A stretch of DNA of 64,000 bases. Origin: Emiliania huxleyi CCMP1516 (Eukaryota; Haptophyta; Isochrysidales; Noelaerhabdaceae). Position numbers and translations under genes: made by a program. Below the pieces are notes generated by a model. That model was not told the origin of the DNA and did not search any database. It saw nothing but the letters and a program-made list of their open reading frames with translations. The stretch lies in NCBI RefSeq assembly GCF_000372725.1, contig NW_005195584.1, positions 51,142 through 115,141 on the forward strand. Reading direction: 5' to 3'. Positions 48,274 through 58,210 of this stretch are shown piece by piece. The stretch's first letter is position 1. Every line of letters starts with the position of its first letter.

Positions 48274-51200
48274 TCAAGACCCAACGTACACCTCGCCCCG
48301 GAGCGCGACCTTCAGGCCCCACTCCCCTGCCACTCTGTCCAAAGTCGCTTGCACCTCTGGCAGCAGGCCGGCCCCCGAGGTGTTTGCGGCTCCCGCCGGC
48401 ACGGAGAAGCGCAGCTCGGAGGGCGCCTGCAGGAGCAGCCGCGCGCAGCTCACTGGCTCGCCCCCATCGGCCGTGGAGGAGACGGTGCCGGCTGCGGTGA
48501 CGGCGGCCAGGCGCGGCGCAATGCGGTGCAGGACGGCGGTGAGCACGTCGCGCGCAGAGGCTTCACAGACTCGGCCGAGCGCCGCGGCCGCAGCACTCGC
48601 CCGTTCATGCACGCGTGCGGAGCGGAGGCTGTCGGTGGGCAGTTTGCGGCCAGAGGCGGATCGGAGAACATCGGCTCTGCCGTGCTGGAGGAGAGCGGCG
48701 GCCACCCCCGGAAAGGCGGAGAGGAGTCTGACAGCCGGCGGCTCGGCCTGCGCCTCGGCCGGGCCGGCAGGGGGTTCGGCGCGAGGCTCCACCCACCCGC
48801 CGAGAAGACCCGACCACAGCTGGCGCATGCGCTCGACGGCCGCGGGCTCCACCTCGTCCGCCGGTCGCCGGAGCATGCGAGCTGCCGTGCGGGCGACAAA
48901 CTCGCAAGCTTGAGATCCGCCCGGAGAAGCGGCCGCCTCCGCCGCCGCCGCGAGCAAGTGCTCGTCTGCGGCGTGGTGTGCCAGCATCAGGAGGGCTAGC
49001 TCAGGCACGCGCACGACGAGCGTCTCGCACCCCGTCGACGGCGACTCGAGGCAGCCGGCGAGGTGCCACGGTGTGCGCGCTGCCGGTCCTTCCGGCAACA
49101 ACGCGCCCGCCGGCAGCTCCTCGCCAGCCCGCGGGTCGGGGGCACACCCGCCCTCCTCGGCGGCCGCAGCACCGACCCAAGCCGGGCTCGGCTGGCAGGC
49201 GAGGTCCACGAAAGCAGCCATCTCGTCCCGCGCAGGCCACAGCCCGCCGCGCAAGGGGTCGGGCCGCAGCTGCAGCCGGAGCTCACCTCCGCCCCGCGGC
49301 TGCTCCGTCCGGCGAAGCGAGTCAACGGCCTGCACCTGGGCCTTGAGCCAGCGCAGCTCGAGCAGAAGCAACGCTAGCCGGTGGCGCCAAGCGCTTCGTC
49401 GCAGCAGCGCGTCGACCTGCGCATCCTCGCTCGGACCGAAGGCCATCGCATCGCCGCTGTCGACGCCCGCCCACACGGCGTGCAGCCGCTGGACCGCGCC
49501 GGGCGTCAGGGATGCGAGAGAGGGCGCCAGCGACGCCGCGCTTGCGTCGTCCGCCCGACCCGTCTGAGCCAGCGTCGCAAGCTCGAGCCCGGGGTTGAGC
49601 TCGTCGAGCAGCGGCGCGGCCAGCCGCTCGAGCAGAGCCATCCGGTCCCGAGCGGCTGCCTCGAAGGCCTCCACTGCCCGAGCGCTCAGCCGCAGCACGC
49701 CCTGCCCGAGCCTCTGCAGCACCGGGGAGCTCGACAGGCTGCAGAGAAGCCTGAACGGCTCCTCGAGCCGCTCGTCCCACAGCGGCCGCGACACGCGCTC
49801 CACCAAGCAAAGGGCCTGCGCCGCGCGCAGACACGCCTCTTCGTGGCCCGCACACGACGCGGCGACGCTCACCAGCGCCGAGGGCGTGTCGGGCCAGCAG
49901 GAGAGCTCCGCGGCAAGCTCGCGGGGGGCGCTCTGTCCAGGGGAGAGCAGCGCGCAAGCGAGGCTCGTGTCGATGACGGGCGGCTCGAGACGCACGCCAA
50001 GCGAGGAGAGCAGCGGCAGGAGCGGCGCCACGTCATGGCCGACCTTCCTCCTGCTGCTTGCAAAAGCCCTCCGCACACCCTCGACGAAGCGCGAGCGAAG
50101 CCGCCTCTCTGGTCGCCTCTCCTGCGGAGAGAGGCGGGGCGCCGCCTCGAGCGGCTCCGCCGCCTCGAGCGGCTCCGCCGCCTCGAGCGGCTCCGCCCCC
50201 TCGGGAGCAGGCCCGGGCGGAGGCTCGTAAAGGGGCACCCAAAAGACCTTGTCGGGGCAGAGGCAGACGGCGATTCCCTGGAGCATCGCACTGCCGCCGG
50301 CGTCCGCGGTGAGGGCGGCCCAGGAGAAGACGGGCGCCCGGAGCCACTCCTCGAAGAAGGCGTCCCACGCGCCGAAGCGGCTGCCAACCGGCACAATCTC
50401 GAAGGGCAGGGAACCTCGCCGGCCCGGCGCGCCCAGAGACGAGCGCCGGCCCGGCTGCGCCGGCCCGTCTGCGGCCGCGAGACGGGCCGCGCCCCTCCGA
50501 ATCCTCCCGACGGCTGCGGCGAGCACCGCGGCGTCCGCGCCGCTCTCGCCCTTCTGCAGCGCACCCAGCAGCGCGTCGTGCGGCGCCTGGGCGATCCGCT
50601 CGACCGAGCTGAAGCCAGCCCGGATGAGGGCCCTGGCACGCTTGGGGCCAACCTGCGCGATGCCCTGGATGGCGAGGGCGCTCGGCCCGTCCTCCGCGCC
50701 CTCGACGCGCTGTAAGAAGTAGGCCGCCAGGTTGGCCACGTTGCTGTAGCCCGCCTCAAAGCAGAAGGTCCGGAAGCGGCTTGCGTGTGCAGCCGCGTCC
50801 TTCTGCAGCTTCTCGAGCTCGCCGGCCGACGCGCCGAACCGGGACGAGACCCGGGAGAAGGTGTCGCCGCGATTGAGGCGCCGCAGCATGAGCGCCGCCC
50901 AAAACTTGGAGCACGCGTCCACCTTGCGCGCCGCGTCGGGGCTGACCACGGACCCGCGCCACCCTTGCACCATCCGCACGTACTCGTAGTCGACGCCGCA
51001 CACCTCGGCCACCTTGCGCTGCGCGGGAGTGAGCTCGTCGAGCTGCTTGCCGAGCTGGCCCCAGCGGTAGGTGCTGTCGCGGGCGTCGCCGGCATCGCCG
51101 GTGTCACGGAAGAGCTCCTTGACCTTCTCGGCCGACGGCACCATCAGGTAGATGAGGTGCAGGTCGTCGCCCATCTGAAAGTGGCTGAGCGCCGCCTGCA

Positions 51201-54200
51201 GCGCGTCGTGCATCTCCACCGCCTCGGCCGGGTGGAGGCCGGAGAGGAAGACGGCCTGGCCGAGCGTGGTCTGCTTCCAGGTGAGCGTCTGCGCATTGTG
51301 CGAGAGCAGCCTCCGCGCGGTGAGCCACGCCAGCTGGGCGCCGATGGCGTCGTCCAGCGCCCTCCTCGCATCGGGGTGCTCGCTCACGCGCAGCTGATGG
51401 TGCGCGAGCGTGCAGCACAGAGCCTGCCGCAGCCGGCTGCTGTCGGACGCTTGACCGCAAGCCACCGCGTCGAGGACGAAGCGGCACAGCGCGTGCGGGG
51501 CGGCCTCGCCGAGGTGAGAGCAGAGGGGCTCGGGCAGCGCGCGCATCATCTCCTCCGCCTTGCGTTTCTCCGTGTCGTTTTCCACGCACAAGATCGACTC
51601 GCCCTGGCTACAGAGCCCGGTCCGGCCAGCACGTCCCGACATCTGGCGGTACCTCGTCGACTTGAGGAACTGCCAGCCTTTGTCGCCGTAGTCTTGGCAC
51701 GAGGTGATCACCACGCGGGAGCACGGCAAGTTGACCCCGGCGGAGAGCGTCGACGTGCTGCAGAGGACGCAGACGGTGCCCGGCCGGCGGAAGCCCATCT
51801 CAACCAGCTCCCGCGCCTCGTTGTCGAGGCCGGCGTGGTGGAAGGCGACACCGTGCGGCAGCGTCTTGCGCAGCGCCTGCAGGCTCGGCGGTGGCTCATC
51901 GCCCAGCTGCCGCAGGTCCAGCGGCCACATGGCTCGCTCCAGCTCCGAGAGGAGCGCCACGCGCTGCTGCTGCACCTCGGGCGGGGCGCGCAGGCCCTTC
52001 TCGCCAAAGGCGGCCGCCACCCTCGCCGCCGCGCCCTCGGCGCCCTTCTTGGTCGGGCAAAAGACCAACACGTCCTGCGGCCCGTTGAGACTGTGCGCAA
52101 CCTCGGCGCAGAGCGCGCCGAGGCAGCCGGCGTCGTTGGGCGTGAGCGGTCCGAGGAGGCGTCGCCCCACCATCGCGCGCCCTCGCGATGGCCCGTGCGG
52201 TGCGCCGGCGCTGGCCGGCGCAGGAACGGCCTCGAGCTGGCCGCCCCGTAGGCTGAAAGTGTACTGCTTGAGGGCGACCGGCCGGAAGTCGGCCTCCTTG
52301 ACCGCCGCGTGCAGCCAGCCGGCGATCTGCGCCGCGTTGGGGAGGGTTGCCGACATGGCCACCACCTGCGTGCCTCGCGGCGCGTCGCGGGCACCGGCCG
52401 AGCTTCCGCCCGCGCCGCCTGCGTCCGCTCCCGCGACGCCCTGGCCGGCCGGCGGCGCCTGTGCGAAGAGCAGCTTGGCGAGGAGGAGCTCGAGGAGGTG
52501 GCCGCGGCTGGGGTCGCCCAGCAGGTGCACCTCGTCCACCACCACCGCCCCGAGCTCGTGCAGCTGCTTGTCGAAGACGAGCTTGTTGACGATCAGGTGC
52601 GCCTTCTCGATGGTGCAGACGGCGACGTCGCAATTGTCGAAGTTGGCGGAGTGGCGCGCACCGTGGCACACCTCGACGCGCACCGGCCGCGGCAAGGCGG
52701 CCATGCCCTTCTTCCGCTTCTTCTTGGCGGTGCGGCACACCTTGAGCTTGGCGAGCAGACCGCTCAGCGTCGCGCCGACCTCCTCGACGAGCGAGACGAA
52801 CGGCAGCACGATCAGCGCCTTCTTCTTGCGCGTCGCCAGCATCCTCGCAACCAGCAGCCACGCCACGAGCGACTTCCCGCCCGAGGTGGGGCTCGAGTAG
52901 ACGAGCGAGCGCCCCTCCAGCACGCCGCGCAGCAAGAGGCACTCGGCCTGCCACCGGTGCAGCGCAGTCACGCGGAGCTCGGCTCTGCAAGCGTCGACCA
53001 CCGGCGCCGGCACGCCGAGCCGCCTGCCCATCGCCTCGATCGAGAGGTCCAGCTCCTGGGGCGGCGCCGGCGGGCAGGAGCGGGCAAGAGGCTGCGAGTC
53101 CGGTGACGCCTCGCCGGCCACGCCGAGCGGCAACGCCGTCGGCATCGCGTCGGCGAGAGCCAGCACGTCGGAGAGCCTGCACTCTTCCTCCTCAGCAGCA
53201 GCCACTCGCGACTGGGACGGCGTCTGCAGCGGCGGCGGCCGGCCATGCTGCACCGTGGCGACCTCGGGCTGGCTCGCAACGGATCGCGCCGGCGGGGCGC
53301 AGAGCCGCAGCTCCGTCGCCCCGGCCTGGCGTGGCGGGGCCGGCGGAGGCACTGGCGGCGGCCAGGGCGGCGGCGGCAGCGGCTGGTGGTGGGGGCTGGA
53401 ACGCGCCATCACCGGCGACGGCTGAGGCCACTGCGCCTGAGCCTGCAGCTGCCGCTGCGACGGCTGCGGCTGACTCGGCGGAGGCCGCGGCGGCAGACGA
53501 TGCTGCAGTGGCAGGGCCGGCGCACGGGGCGGCAGCGGCGGCTGCGGGAGCGGCGGGTGTGTCGGCGGCTGCGGGAGCGGCGGATGTGGCTGCGCCGCCG
53601 CTGCTTGAGGCGGCCTCCCCTGGCTCGCACGTGGGGCGCGGAAGGCTCTCGGGTCTGACCGCTGGCTCAAGTTGCGATTCAGCGGCCGCTGGGGCGGCGC
53701 CGACGAGCTGCTTGCCCCTCGCGCCCCCACCGAGGCGGGAACGAGGAGGCTGCCGCCGGGGGCAGTGCTCGCAACGGTCGCGCCCTCGCTTCTCATGCTC
53801 TCCGCCGCCTCCACCATTGCATTGCCGCGCTCGAGGCCGGAGGCTGACACGGTGAGCGGCCGACCTCCGCCCGAGCGGAAGAAGGAGGCGGGCGCGTGCG
53901 CTCCCGGCGCACGCTGCTGCTCGCCTCGCAGCTGCTGCCGCGGCTGCACAGCGGGCTGTCGCTGCGGGGGCGGCGGCCGTTGTGGCTGCCGCTGCTGCTG
54001 CGCCGACGCACCGTGCTGAGGCGGCGGCGGCCTCTTTTGCTGGTACAGCTGCGGCGGCGGCATGAGGTGCTGCGGCGACGGCTGTTGTTGAGGCGGCGGC
54101 CGCGGCGGCAGCGACGGCGGCGGTGGGCGCGGCGGCAGTGGGCGTGGCGGCGGTGGGCGCGGCGGCGGTGGGCGCGGCGGCGGCTGAGGCGACGCAGGAG

Positions 54201-54882
54201 GCGGCGGTGCCATGCTTGGAGCCAGCATCTGCTGCCGGTGGAGCTGCTGCTGCACCTCGGCACCGCTCATGAAGCCTCCAGAGGCGCACACTTGCACCGG
54301 AGCGGCGTGCTCCGGAACAGGCCTCTTGGCCGGCGAACTGGGCGGCCAGTTTGAGCTCGAGCAGCCTGCAGATGATCGGCTCCTCTTTTGCCCCGAAGAG
54401 GCCGCGGCGGCGGACGCGGCGGAGGCAGTGGCGGCGGCGGCGGCGGCGGCGGAAGCGGTCGCGGCGGCGGCGGCTGCGGCGGATGCGGTGCCCGGCGGTG
54501 CCGGGCCGCCTGTCCCAGGTGCTTCCGGCACAGCATATGCCTCGCACTGCACCCGGTATGCGGCCCACTCGTGGGACCACACCCACAGGTGCGAGCACTG
54601 CCCTGGCCCGCGGCCGCCGGCGTTGCAGCGATAGAAGGATTTACCCTCGTTGGGCGGCTTGCAGTGGAACTCAATGACCTGCGCCCTTTGATGGCGCGAG
54701 CACACCGGCATTTGAGTGAGTGGATTTGCCAGCGGCAGCGCGCCGCGGCCGGGCGGCATTGGCGGAGCGAGGCGCTCTCGCTGGCCATGCCGCCGTGGAG
54801 CAAGCGGTGGTGGGTCACTCACGCCAGCCTCCATGGCGAGAGCCATGATGCCCGGGGCTGGCGTGGAGGGGCACGACATCAC
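48274..54882 (-). CDS. Pol theta-like helicase with GRF zinc finger and degenerate polymerase domain
   Basis: A single 2202-residue frame without introns. Residues 61-103 form a GRF-type zinc finger (CSRHQRAQVIEFHC, FYRCNAGG, CSHLWVW). About 450 Pro/Gln/Ala-rich residues follow. The superfamily 2 helicase is intact: PTSGGKS (K670), VVVDEVHLLGD (D783), VVAMSATLPN, STSTLSAGVNLP and YRQMSGRAGRTG, then the Hel308/PolQ winged-helix and ratchet part and an HhH-like GIAQVGPKRARALIRAGF. The C-terminal ~700 residues align with the family A polymerase of Pol theta (ALCLVERVSRPLWDERLEEP, ASARDVLTAVLHRI, LLLQAPSELRFSV). However, motif A has R1958 where the catalytic Asp belongs (VVRVPELALLMLAHH) and motif C reads APSEL instead of HDEL. 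It probably unwinds DNA in end-joining or fork repair without synthesising DNA. Confidence 0.88.
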   Translation of the reverse strand: MMSCPSTPAPGIMALAMEAGVSDPPPLAPRRHGQRERLAPPMPPGRGALPLANPLTQMPVCSRHQRAQVIEFHCKPPNEGKSFYRCNAGGRGPGQCSHLWVWSHEWAAYRVQCEAYAVPEAPGTGGPAPPGTASAAAAAAATASAAAAAAATASAASAAAASSGQKRSRSSAGCSSSNWPPSSPAKRPVPEHAAPVQVCASGGFMSGAEVQQQLHRQQMLAPSMAPPPPASPQPPPRPPPPRPPPPRPLPPRPPPPSLPPRPPPQQQPSPQHLMPPPQLYQQKRPPPPQHGASAQQQRQPQRPPPPQRQPAVQPRQQLRGEQQRAPGAHAPASFFRSGGGRPLTVSASGLERGNAMVEAAESMRSEGATVASTAPGGSLLVPASVGARGASSSSAPPQRPLNRNLSQRSDPRAFRAPRASQGRPPQAAAAQPHPPLPQPPTHPPLPQPPLPPRAPALPLQHRLPPRPPPSQPQPSQRQLQAQAQWPQPSPVMARSSPHHQPLPPPPWPPPVPPPAPPRQAGATELRLCAPPARSVASQPEVATVQHGRPPPLQTPSQSRVAAAEEEECRLSDVLALADAMPTALPLGVAGEASPDSQPLARSCPPAPPQELDLSIEAMGRRLGVPAPVVDACRAELRVTALHRWQAECLLLRGVLEGRSLVYSSPTSGGKSLVAWLLVARMLATRKKKALIVLPFVSLVEEVGATLSGLLAKLKVCRTAKKKRKKGMAALPRPVRVEVCHGARHSANFDNCDVAVCTIEKAHLIVNKLVFDKQLHELGAVVVDEVHLLGDPSRGHLLELLLAKLLFAQAPPAGQGVAGADAGGAGGSSAGARDAPRGTQVVAMSATLPNAAQIAGWLHAAVKEADFRPVALKQYTFSLRGGQLEAVPAPASAGAPHGPSRGRAMVGRRLLGPLTPNDAGCLGALCAEVAHSLNGPQDVLVFCPTKKGAEGAAARVAAAFGEKGLRAPPEVQQQRVALLSELERAMWPLDLRQLGDEPPPSLQALRKTLPHGVAFHHAGLDNEARELVEMGFRRPGTVCVLCSTSTLSAGVNLPCSRVVITSCQDYGDKGWQFLKSTRYRQMSGRAGRTGLCSQGESILCVENDTEKRKAEEMMRALPEPLCSHLGEAAPHALCRFVLDAVACGQASDSSRLRQALCCTLAHHQLRVSEHPDARRALDDAIGAQLAWLTARRLLSHNAQTLTWKQTTLGQAVFLSGLHPAEAVEMHDALQAALSHFQMGDDLHLIYLMVPSAEKVKELFRDTGDAGDARDSTYRWGQLGKQLDELTPAQRKVAEVCGVDYEYVRMVQGWRGSVVSPDAARKVDACSKFWAALMLRRLNRGDTFSRVSSRFGASAGELEKLQKDAAAHASRFRTFCFEAGYSNVANLAAYFLQRVEGAEDGPSALAIQGIAQVGPKRARALIRAGFSSVERIAQAPHDALLGALQKGESGADAAVLAAAVGRIRRGAARLAAADGPAQPGRRSSLGAPGRRGSLPFEIVPVGSRFGAWDAFFEEWLRAPVFSWAALTADAGGSAMLQGIAVCLCPDKVFWVPLYEPPPGPAPEGAEPLEAAEPLEAAEPLEAAPRLSPQERRPERRLRSRFVEGVRRAFASSRRKVGHDVAPLLPLLSSLGVRLEPPVIDTSLACALLSPGQSAPRELAAELSCWPDTPSALVSVAASCAGHEEACLRAAQALCLVERVSRPLWDERLEEPFRLLCSLSSSPVLQRLGQGVLRLSARAVEAFEAAARDRMALLERLAAPLLDELNPGLELATLAQTGRADDASAASLAPSLASLTPGAVQRLHAVWAGVDSGDAMAFGPSEDAQVDALLRRSAWRHRLALLLLELRWLKAQVQAVDSLRRTEQPRGGGELRLQLRPDPLRGGLWPARDEMAAFVDLACQPSPAWVGAAAAEEGGCAPDPRAGEELPAGALLPEGPAARTPWHLAGCLESPSTGCETLVVRVPELALLMLAHHAADEHLLAAAAEAAASPGGSQACEFVARTAARMLRRPADEVEPAAVERMRQLWSGLLGGWVEPRAEPPAGPAEAQAEPPAVRLLSAFPGVAAALLQHGRADVLRSASGRKLPTDSLRSARVHERASAAAAALGRVCEASARDVLTAVLHRIAPRLAAVTAAGTVSSTADGGEPVSCARLLLQAPSELRFSVPAGAANTSGAGLLPEVQATLDRVAGEWGLKVALRGEVYVGS

Positions 54883-55708
54883 AACGCATCAGCCGGACGA
54901 CGGTGCACTCCCCGATGCGCGAGCTTCCAGTCCGCGCGGCTGGCTGCTGGGAATATCAAGCGCGCGGGAAAAAGGTTTCTTCGCCCGGACTGGCGGACAC
55001 TACGGGGGCTTGCGGGCATTAAGAAACCGTGGCACTAACAAACCCTACCAAGCGGTTTCCGCAAAAATCTAAGAAACCACGGCGCGCCGCGCCCCGAGAA
55101 AGAAAAGGCCAGACACGAGTGTGAACGGGTCCGGAGCCCCAGCTGCGGATCAACATTTCTCTTCGCCTGCGGCAGCGCACTTGTCACTTTTCAAGTCTGC
55201 GGTGTTCTGAGTGGAGTGGATGGAGGCGTGTGTGCGAGACGACAGCTGGCTGTCGTGCGATCGATTTAAATAAAAGGCAAAAGGGCGGTGGTCCGGCCTC
55301 TCCGCCCATCCCTCGATGATGGGCGGCAGCACGGCGGCGGCGACGGCCGACGCTGAAGGACTGCGGCAGCAGTTGGCGGCGAGTCACGCGCCGAGAGCGG
55401 AATGGGCGACGAGACGCTCGTGCGGAGATCTCGAGCGTCGCGAGGCGGAGGTTGTGGGGCAGGCCTGGTGGGCAAGCAAGAGCGAGAAGGCTGCCGCCGC
55501 CTGGCCGCGCATCGTGTGCAGCGCCCAGCTCGCGATCGATCGCGAGCGCGCGCCGCCCCGGGCCCCGGGCTGAGATAGTCATGAGGCGCGAGAGGACGGC
55601 GCGAGGAGTGTCGGGATCGTCATTGTGATCTTTCACATGAAGCGTTCTCTCTTCGGAGCCACTCAAGGCGCGTCACGGGCAGCCCCTCCGACAACAACTG
55701 ACCTACAC
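54883..55708. other. Intergenic, no convincing gene
   Basis: Contains paired AAGAAACC words (55021, 55071) and, at 55190-55232, a ~40-bp block whose reverse complement recurs at 62387-62425. A minus frame at 55184-55666 lacks motifs. Confidence 0.3.
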
Positions 55709-56377
55709 CTACCCGGTTTTCTGAGCCTTCCGACTTCCTCTGCGACTCGCGGGCTTCTTGCCTTCCGGCCTGCCGTCGGATGTTTCGCCGTGCGCCTTGA
55801 ACTCGGCCTGGGCACGGCGGAAGCCGGCCGTTCCTGGGGCGTAGATAGTGTTAATGATACGCGCCGCTAGATCGCTTGTCTGTCGCAATACCACCGCGTC
55901 AGCGGCGTCAGCCGCATCGGCGGGCTGCAAGCTGCCGATGGCGTCCTGCCAACGAAGCAAGCGCTCTGCCGGAAGCCGAGAGAGCAGGCAGAGCGCGCCA
56001 TAGCGAACGTCGGGCGAGCCGTGAGTGAGCAGTTCCGCCAGTCGGCCCGCGCGAAGCTCCAGCGTGCGGTCATCGAGCTTGCCCAGCAGCGCGAGAGCCT
56101 CTACCGGAAAGTGCAATTTGCCATCGCGCGCGGCCTTGATGATCTGAAGGGCGTGCGGCTCAAGCGCTTCGCCACTGAACATGCGCAGGCACGCAATGCT
56201 CTCCTCCGCAAAGTGCGGCTTTGTCAGAGCGTCCACGTACCCCTTGAGCTGACGCTGCAAGTGCGTGTGCCACTGTGGCTTCCGGCCGCTTTGCACCATG
56301 CGTTTGTCCATGATCGCCTGGAGCGCCTCGGCCGAGATGCAAGTGCTGCCGTAGCTAGTCGACATGTCGGCCGACAT
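55709..56377 (-). CDS. Small HEAT/ARM-like helical repeat protein
   Basis: About 222 residues from the ATG at 56377 (MSADMSTSYGSTCISAEALQ). The frame stays open upstream, but that part is a dispersed repeat. Two or three helical hairpins resemble HEAT or ARM units (AEESIACLRMFSGEALEPHA, VEALALLGKLDDRTLELRAG, RLAELLTHGSPDVRYGALCL). The C-terminus is basic (EGKKPASRRGSRKAQKTG). It is likely a protein-binding adaptor; no specific family is recognised. Confidence 0.5.
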   Translation of the reverse strand: MSADMSTSYGSTCISAEALQAIMDKRMVQSGRKPQWHTHLQRQLKGYVDALTKPHFAEESIACLRMFSGEALEPHALQIIKAARDGKLHFPVEALALLGKLDDRTLELRAGRLAELLTHGSPDVRYGALCLLSRLPAERLLRWQDAIGSLQPADAADAADAVVLRQTSDLAARIINTIYAPGTAGFRRAQAEFKAHGETSDGRPEGKKPASRRGSRKAQKTG

Positions 56378-56482
56378 GTCGACGCCGGAGAAGTCTATCT
56401 GGAGAGGTCCGCGTCTAGCCCCGCTGTCCGGGCGCGCTCGTACGTCCAGCGAGAGTTTCTCGCAGTAAACTAAAAGTACTGT

Positions 56483-56548
56483 TTTACTTGTTGAGCACTT
56501 GAGCACTTGACCGGGTCGATTCCGCATGGTACGGGACCCCTTTACTTG
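56483..56548 (+). mobile_element. 50-bp element flanked by an 8-bp direct repeat, copy 2
   Basis: TTTACTTG occurs at 56483-56490 and 56541-56548, immediately around a 50-bp block (56491-56540) that starts TTGAGCACTTGAGCACTTG and ends ACGGGACCCC. The same 50 bp, with a few changes, is at 8974-9023. There are no clear inverted ends; a GGGTC/GACCC pair lies in its right half. Confidence 0.65.
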
Positions 56549-57667
56549 TTTGAGTTTTCCCAGAGGGGGGAGAGGGATGCAGCCTTGTCGTGGGTGCTTA
56601 TACGGTGGCGATGGATGGTCGTCGCCACGAGAGCGGACGTGGAGGAGGATGGCTAGCGCCCGCACACGCGTTGCTTCATTAGTGAGACCGCCAAGGAAGG
56701 CTGTGTGTGTGTGTGTGTGTGTGTGTGTCTGATCCCACTCGTAACCAACTCTCAGGGGCAGTAGGTGGGCGAGCCTCGAGCGCGCTCATCTCGATCGTCA
56801 AGGCGTCGCTACGCGCGGTCTTCCGCGGGGGGAGCTTCGTCGACGGGGGCGGGATCGCGGCGCAGTCAGTGCCGTGGCGATGCCTCCGGCTGTTTGCGGC
56901 GGGCGGCTTGCTGCTCGCGGCGATGGCAAAAAACTCGTCTCGCCGCACACCAAGGGCTTATGCTCTGGCGAGATGTGAGGCGCATGCGCCCAGGGGGGAG
57001 GGCGCATGCGTAACGACGCTGCTAGAGATGCGTTTCGGGGCCCAGAGATAAAACTTCTGATGCCATGCATGACCTAGTAGTGTCCCCAGCAGCCCAGGCT
57101 ATGGGCGTGTCCACGTTGGAGCCAGGTGTGGTGTGGGCGCGAGAATAGCTCCGCCGTTAATGGAGGCAACCGATGCGAGTCGACTGGTGTGTGTCGTCGT
57201 GGTTTCGTATCAAGAATACTCACTCACTCACACAAGGAAGGCTGTCGTCACAGACGCTCTCCGGCCTCGGCTGAGTCCACGCACCACGGGTGCCGAGCTG
57301 TTGTGTAAACGCTCCGTAGAGAGCCACCAGACAGAGAGTGGCTCAAGCCGTCAGTCCCGCCCGCGGGCCCCAGGTCCCACCCAACCCCAGAGACCGCCTA
57401 AGCACCTAAGCGGCCTAAGCGGGGGGGCGAGCTAAGGCCTAAGCTGAGATTGTCATACCACATGATGTGCCTGCCTATCGCTAAGACCTAAGTACGAGAT
57501 TGCGGCCTCACAAAGCTCACGATCCGGTCGAGCCCTCGAATATCACACGCACGCACGTGGGGAGCTGGGAACGGCTCACCCCTCGGTTGGCGTCGGCGAC
57601 AAGTAAGTACGCAAGCTGGGGAGAATTGGACTGGACACCGGCGAAGATAAGTTTGGTCCAGAATTCA
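56549..57667. other. Intergenic, no convincing gene
   Basis: Holds a (GT)n run at 56701-56728. Frames on both strands lack motifs. Confidence 0.3.
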
Positions 57668-58210
57668 TCAACAGTCGTGCTGATAACAGAAGTTGCCTCG
57701 CCCTATCGGGCACACAGCATCTGCTGCTGCAACCAGGAACGTGAGGAAGAACAAGAGGCTCCCGATAAATGCCCGGCGCGATTGGCCCACATACCGTGGG
57801 ATGAGCAGGGACAGGTAGTCGCTGCCCCTGGTGGTCGAGGGTCGCGATCCCCCCTTCTTGTCGCCCGTGGTGTGGTGCTCACCCCCACCTGTCAGCAACA
57901 GAACGTAGGCCGTGGTCACAATGAGCGCGGGCAGGACGAACTCGAGAATCGCCCTGGGGTACTTGGAGGGGCTGGTGGCGGTGAGAGCTGCGCTCATGAC
58001 GCAGCCGGAGGCCCCGCCAACCGTAATGGGTAGGCTGAGTTGGTCTGACTCCATGGTGAGGTTGTTGCCAACTAGCCCCGGAAAGCCTTGCATCAACACG
58101 AGGCAAAGGGCACCGACTGCGGGCACCGAGGCAAAGCCTTGGCCCCACGAAGGCCAGCCCATGTCCCAGACCATAGCTCCCGCGTTCCCGTCGGGCTCCA
58201 AAGCAGGCAT
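57668..58210 (-). CDS. Small membrane protein of unknown family
   Basis: Intronless, 180 residues, ATG at 58208-58210. Three probable transmembrane segments: VGALCLVLMQGFPGLVG, ILEFVLPALIVTTAYVLLLT and AFIGSLLFFLTFLVAAADAV. Between the second and third is a Gly/His/Ser-rich loop (GGGEHHTTGDKKGGSRPSTT). Three cysteines sit at the far C-terminus (CPIGRGNFCYQHDC). No family recognised. The TATCCCG-free, normal composition and clear hydrophobic pattern support a real gene. Confidence 0.45.
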   Translation of the reverse strand: MPALEPDGNAGAMVWDMGWPSWGQGFASVPAVGALCLVLMQGFPGLVGNNLTMESDQLSLPITVGGASGCVMSAALTATSPSKYPRAILEFVLPALIVTTAYVLLLTGGGEHHTTGDKKGGSRPSTTRGSDYLSLLIPRYVGQSRRAFIGSLLFFLTFLVAAADAVCPIGRGNFCYQHDC

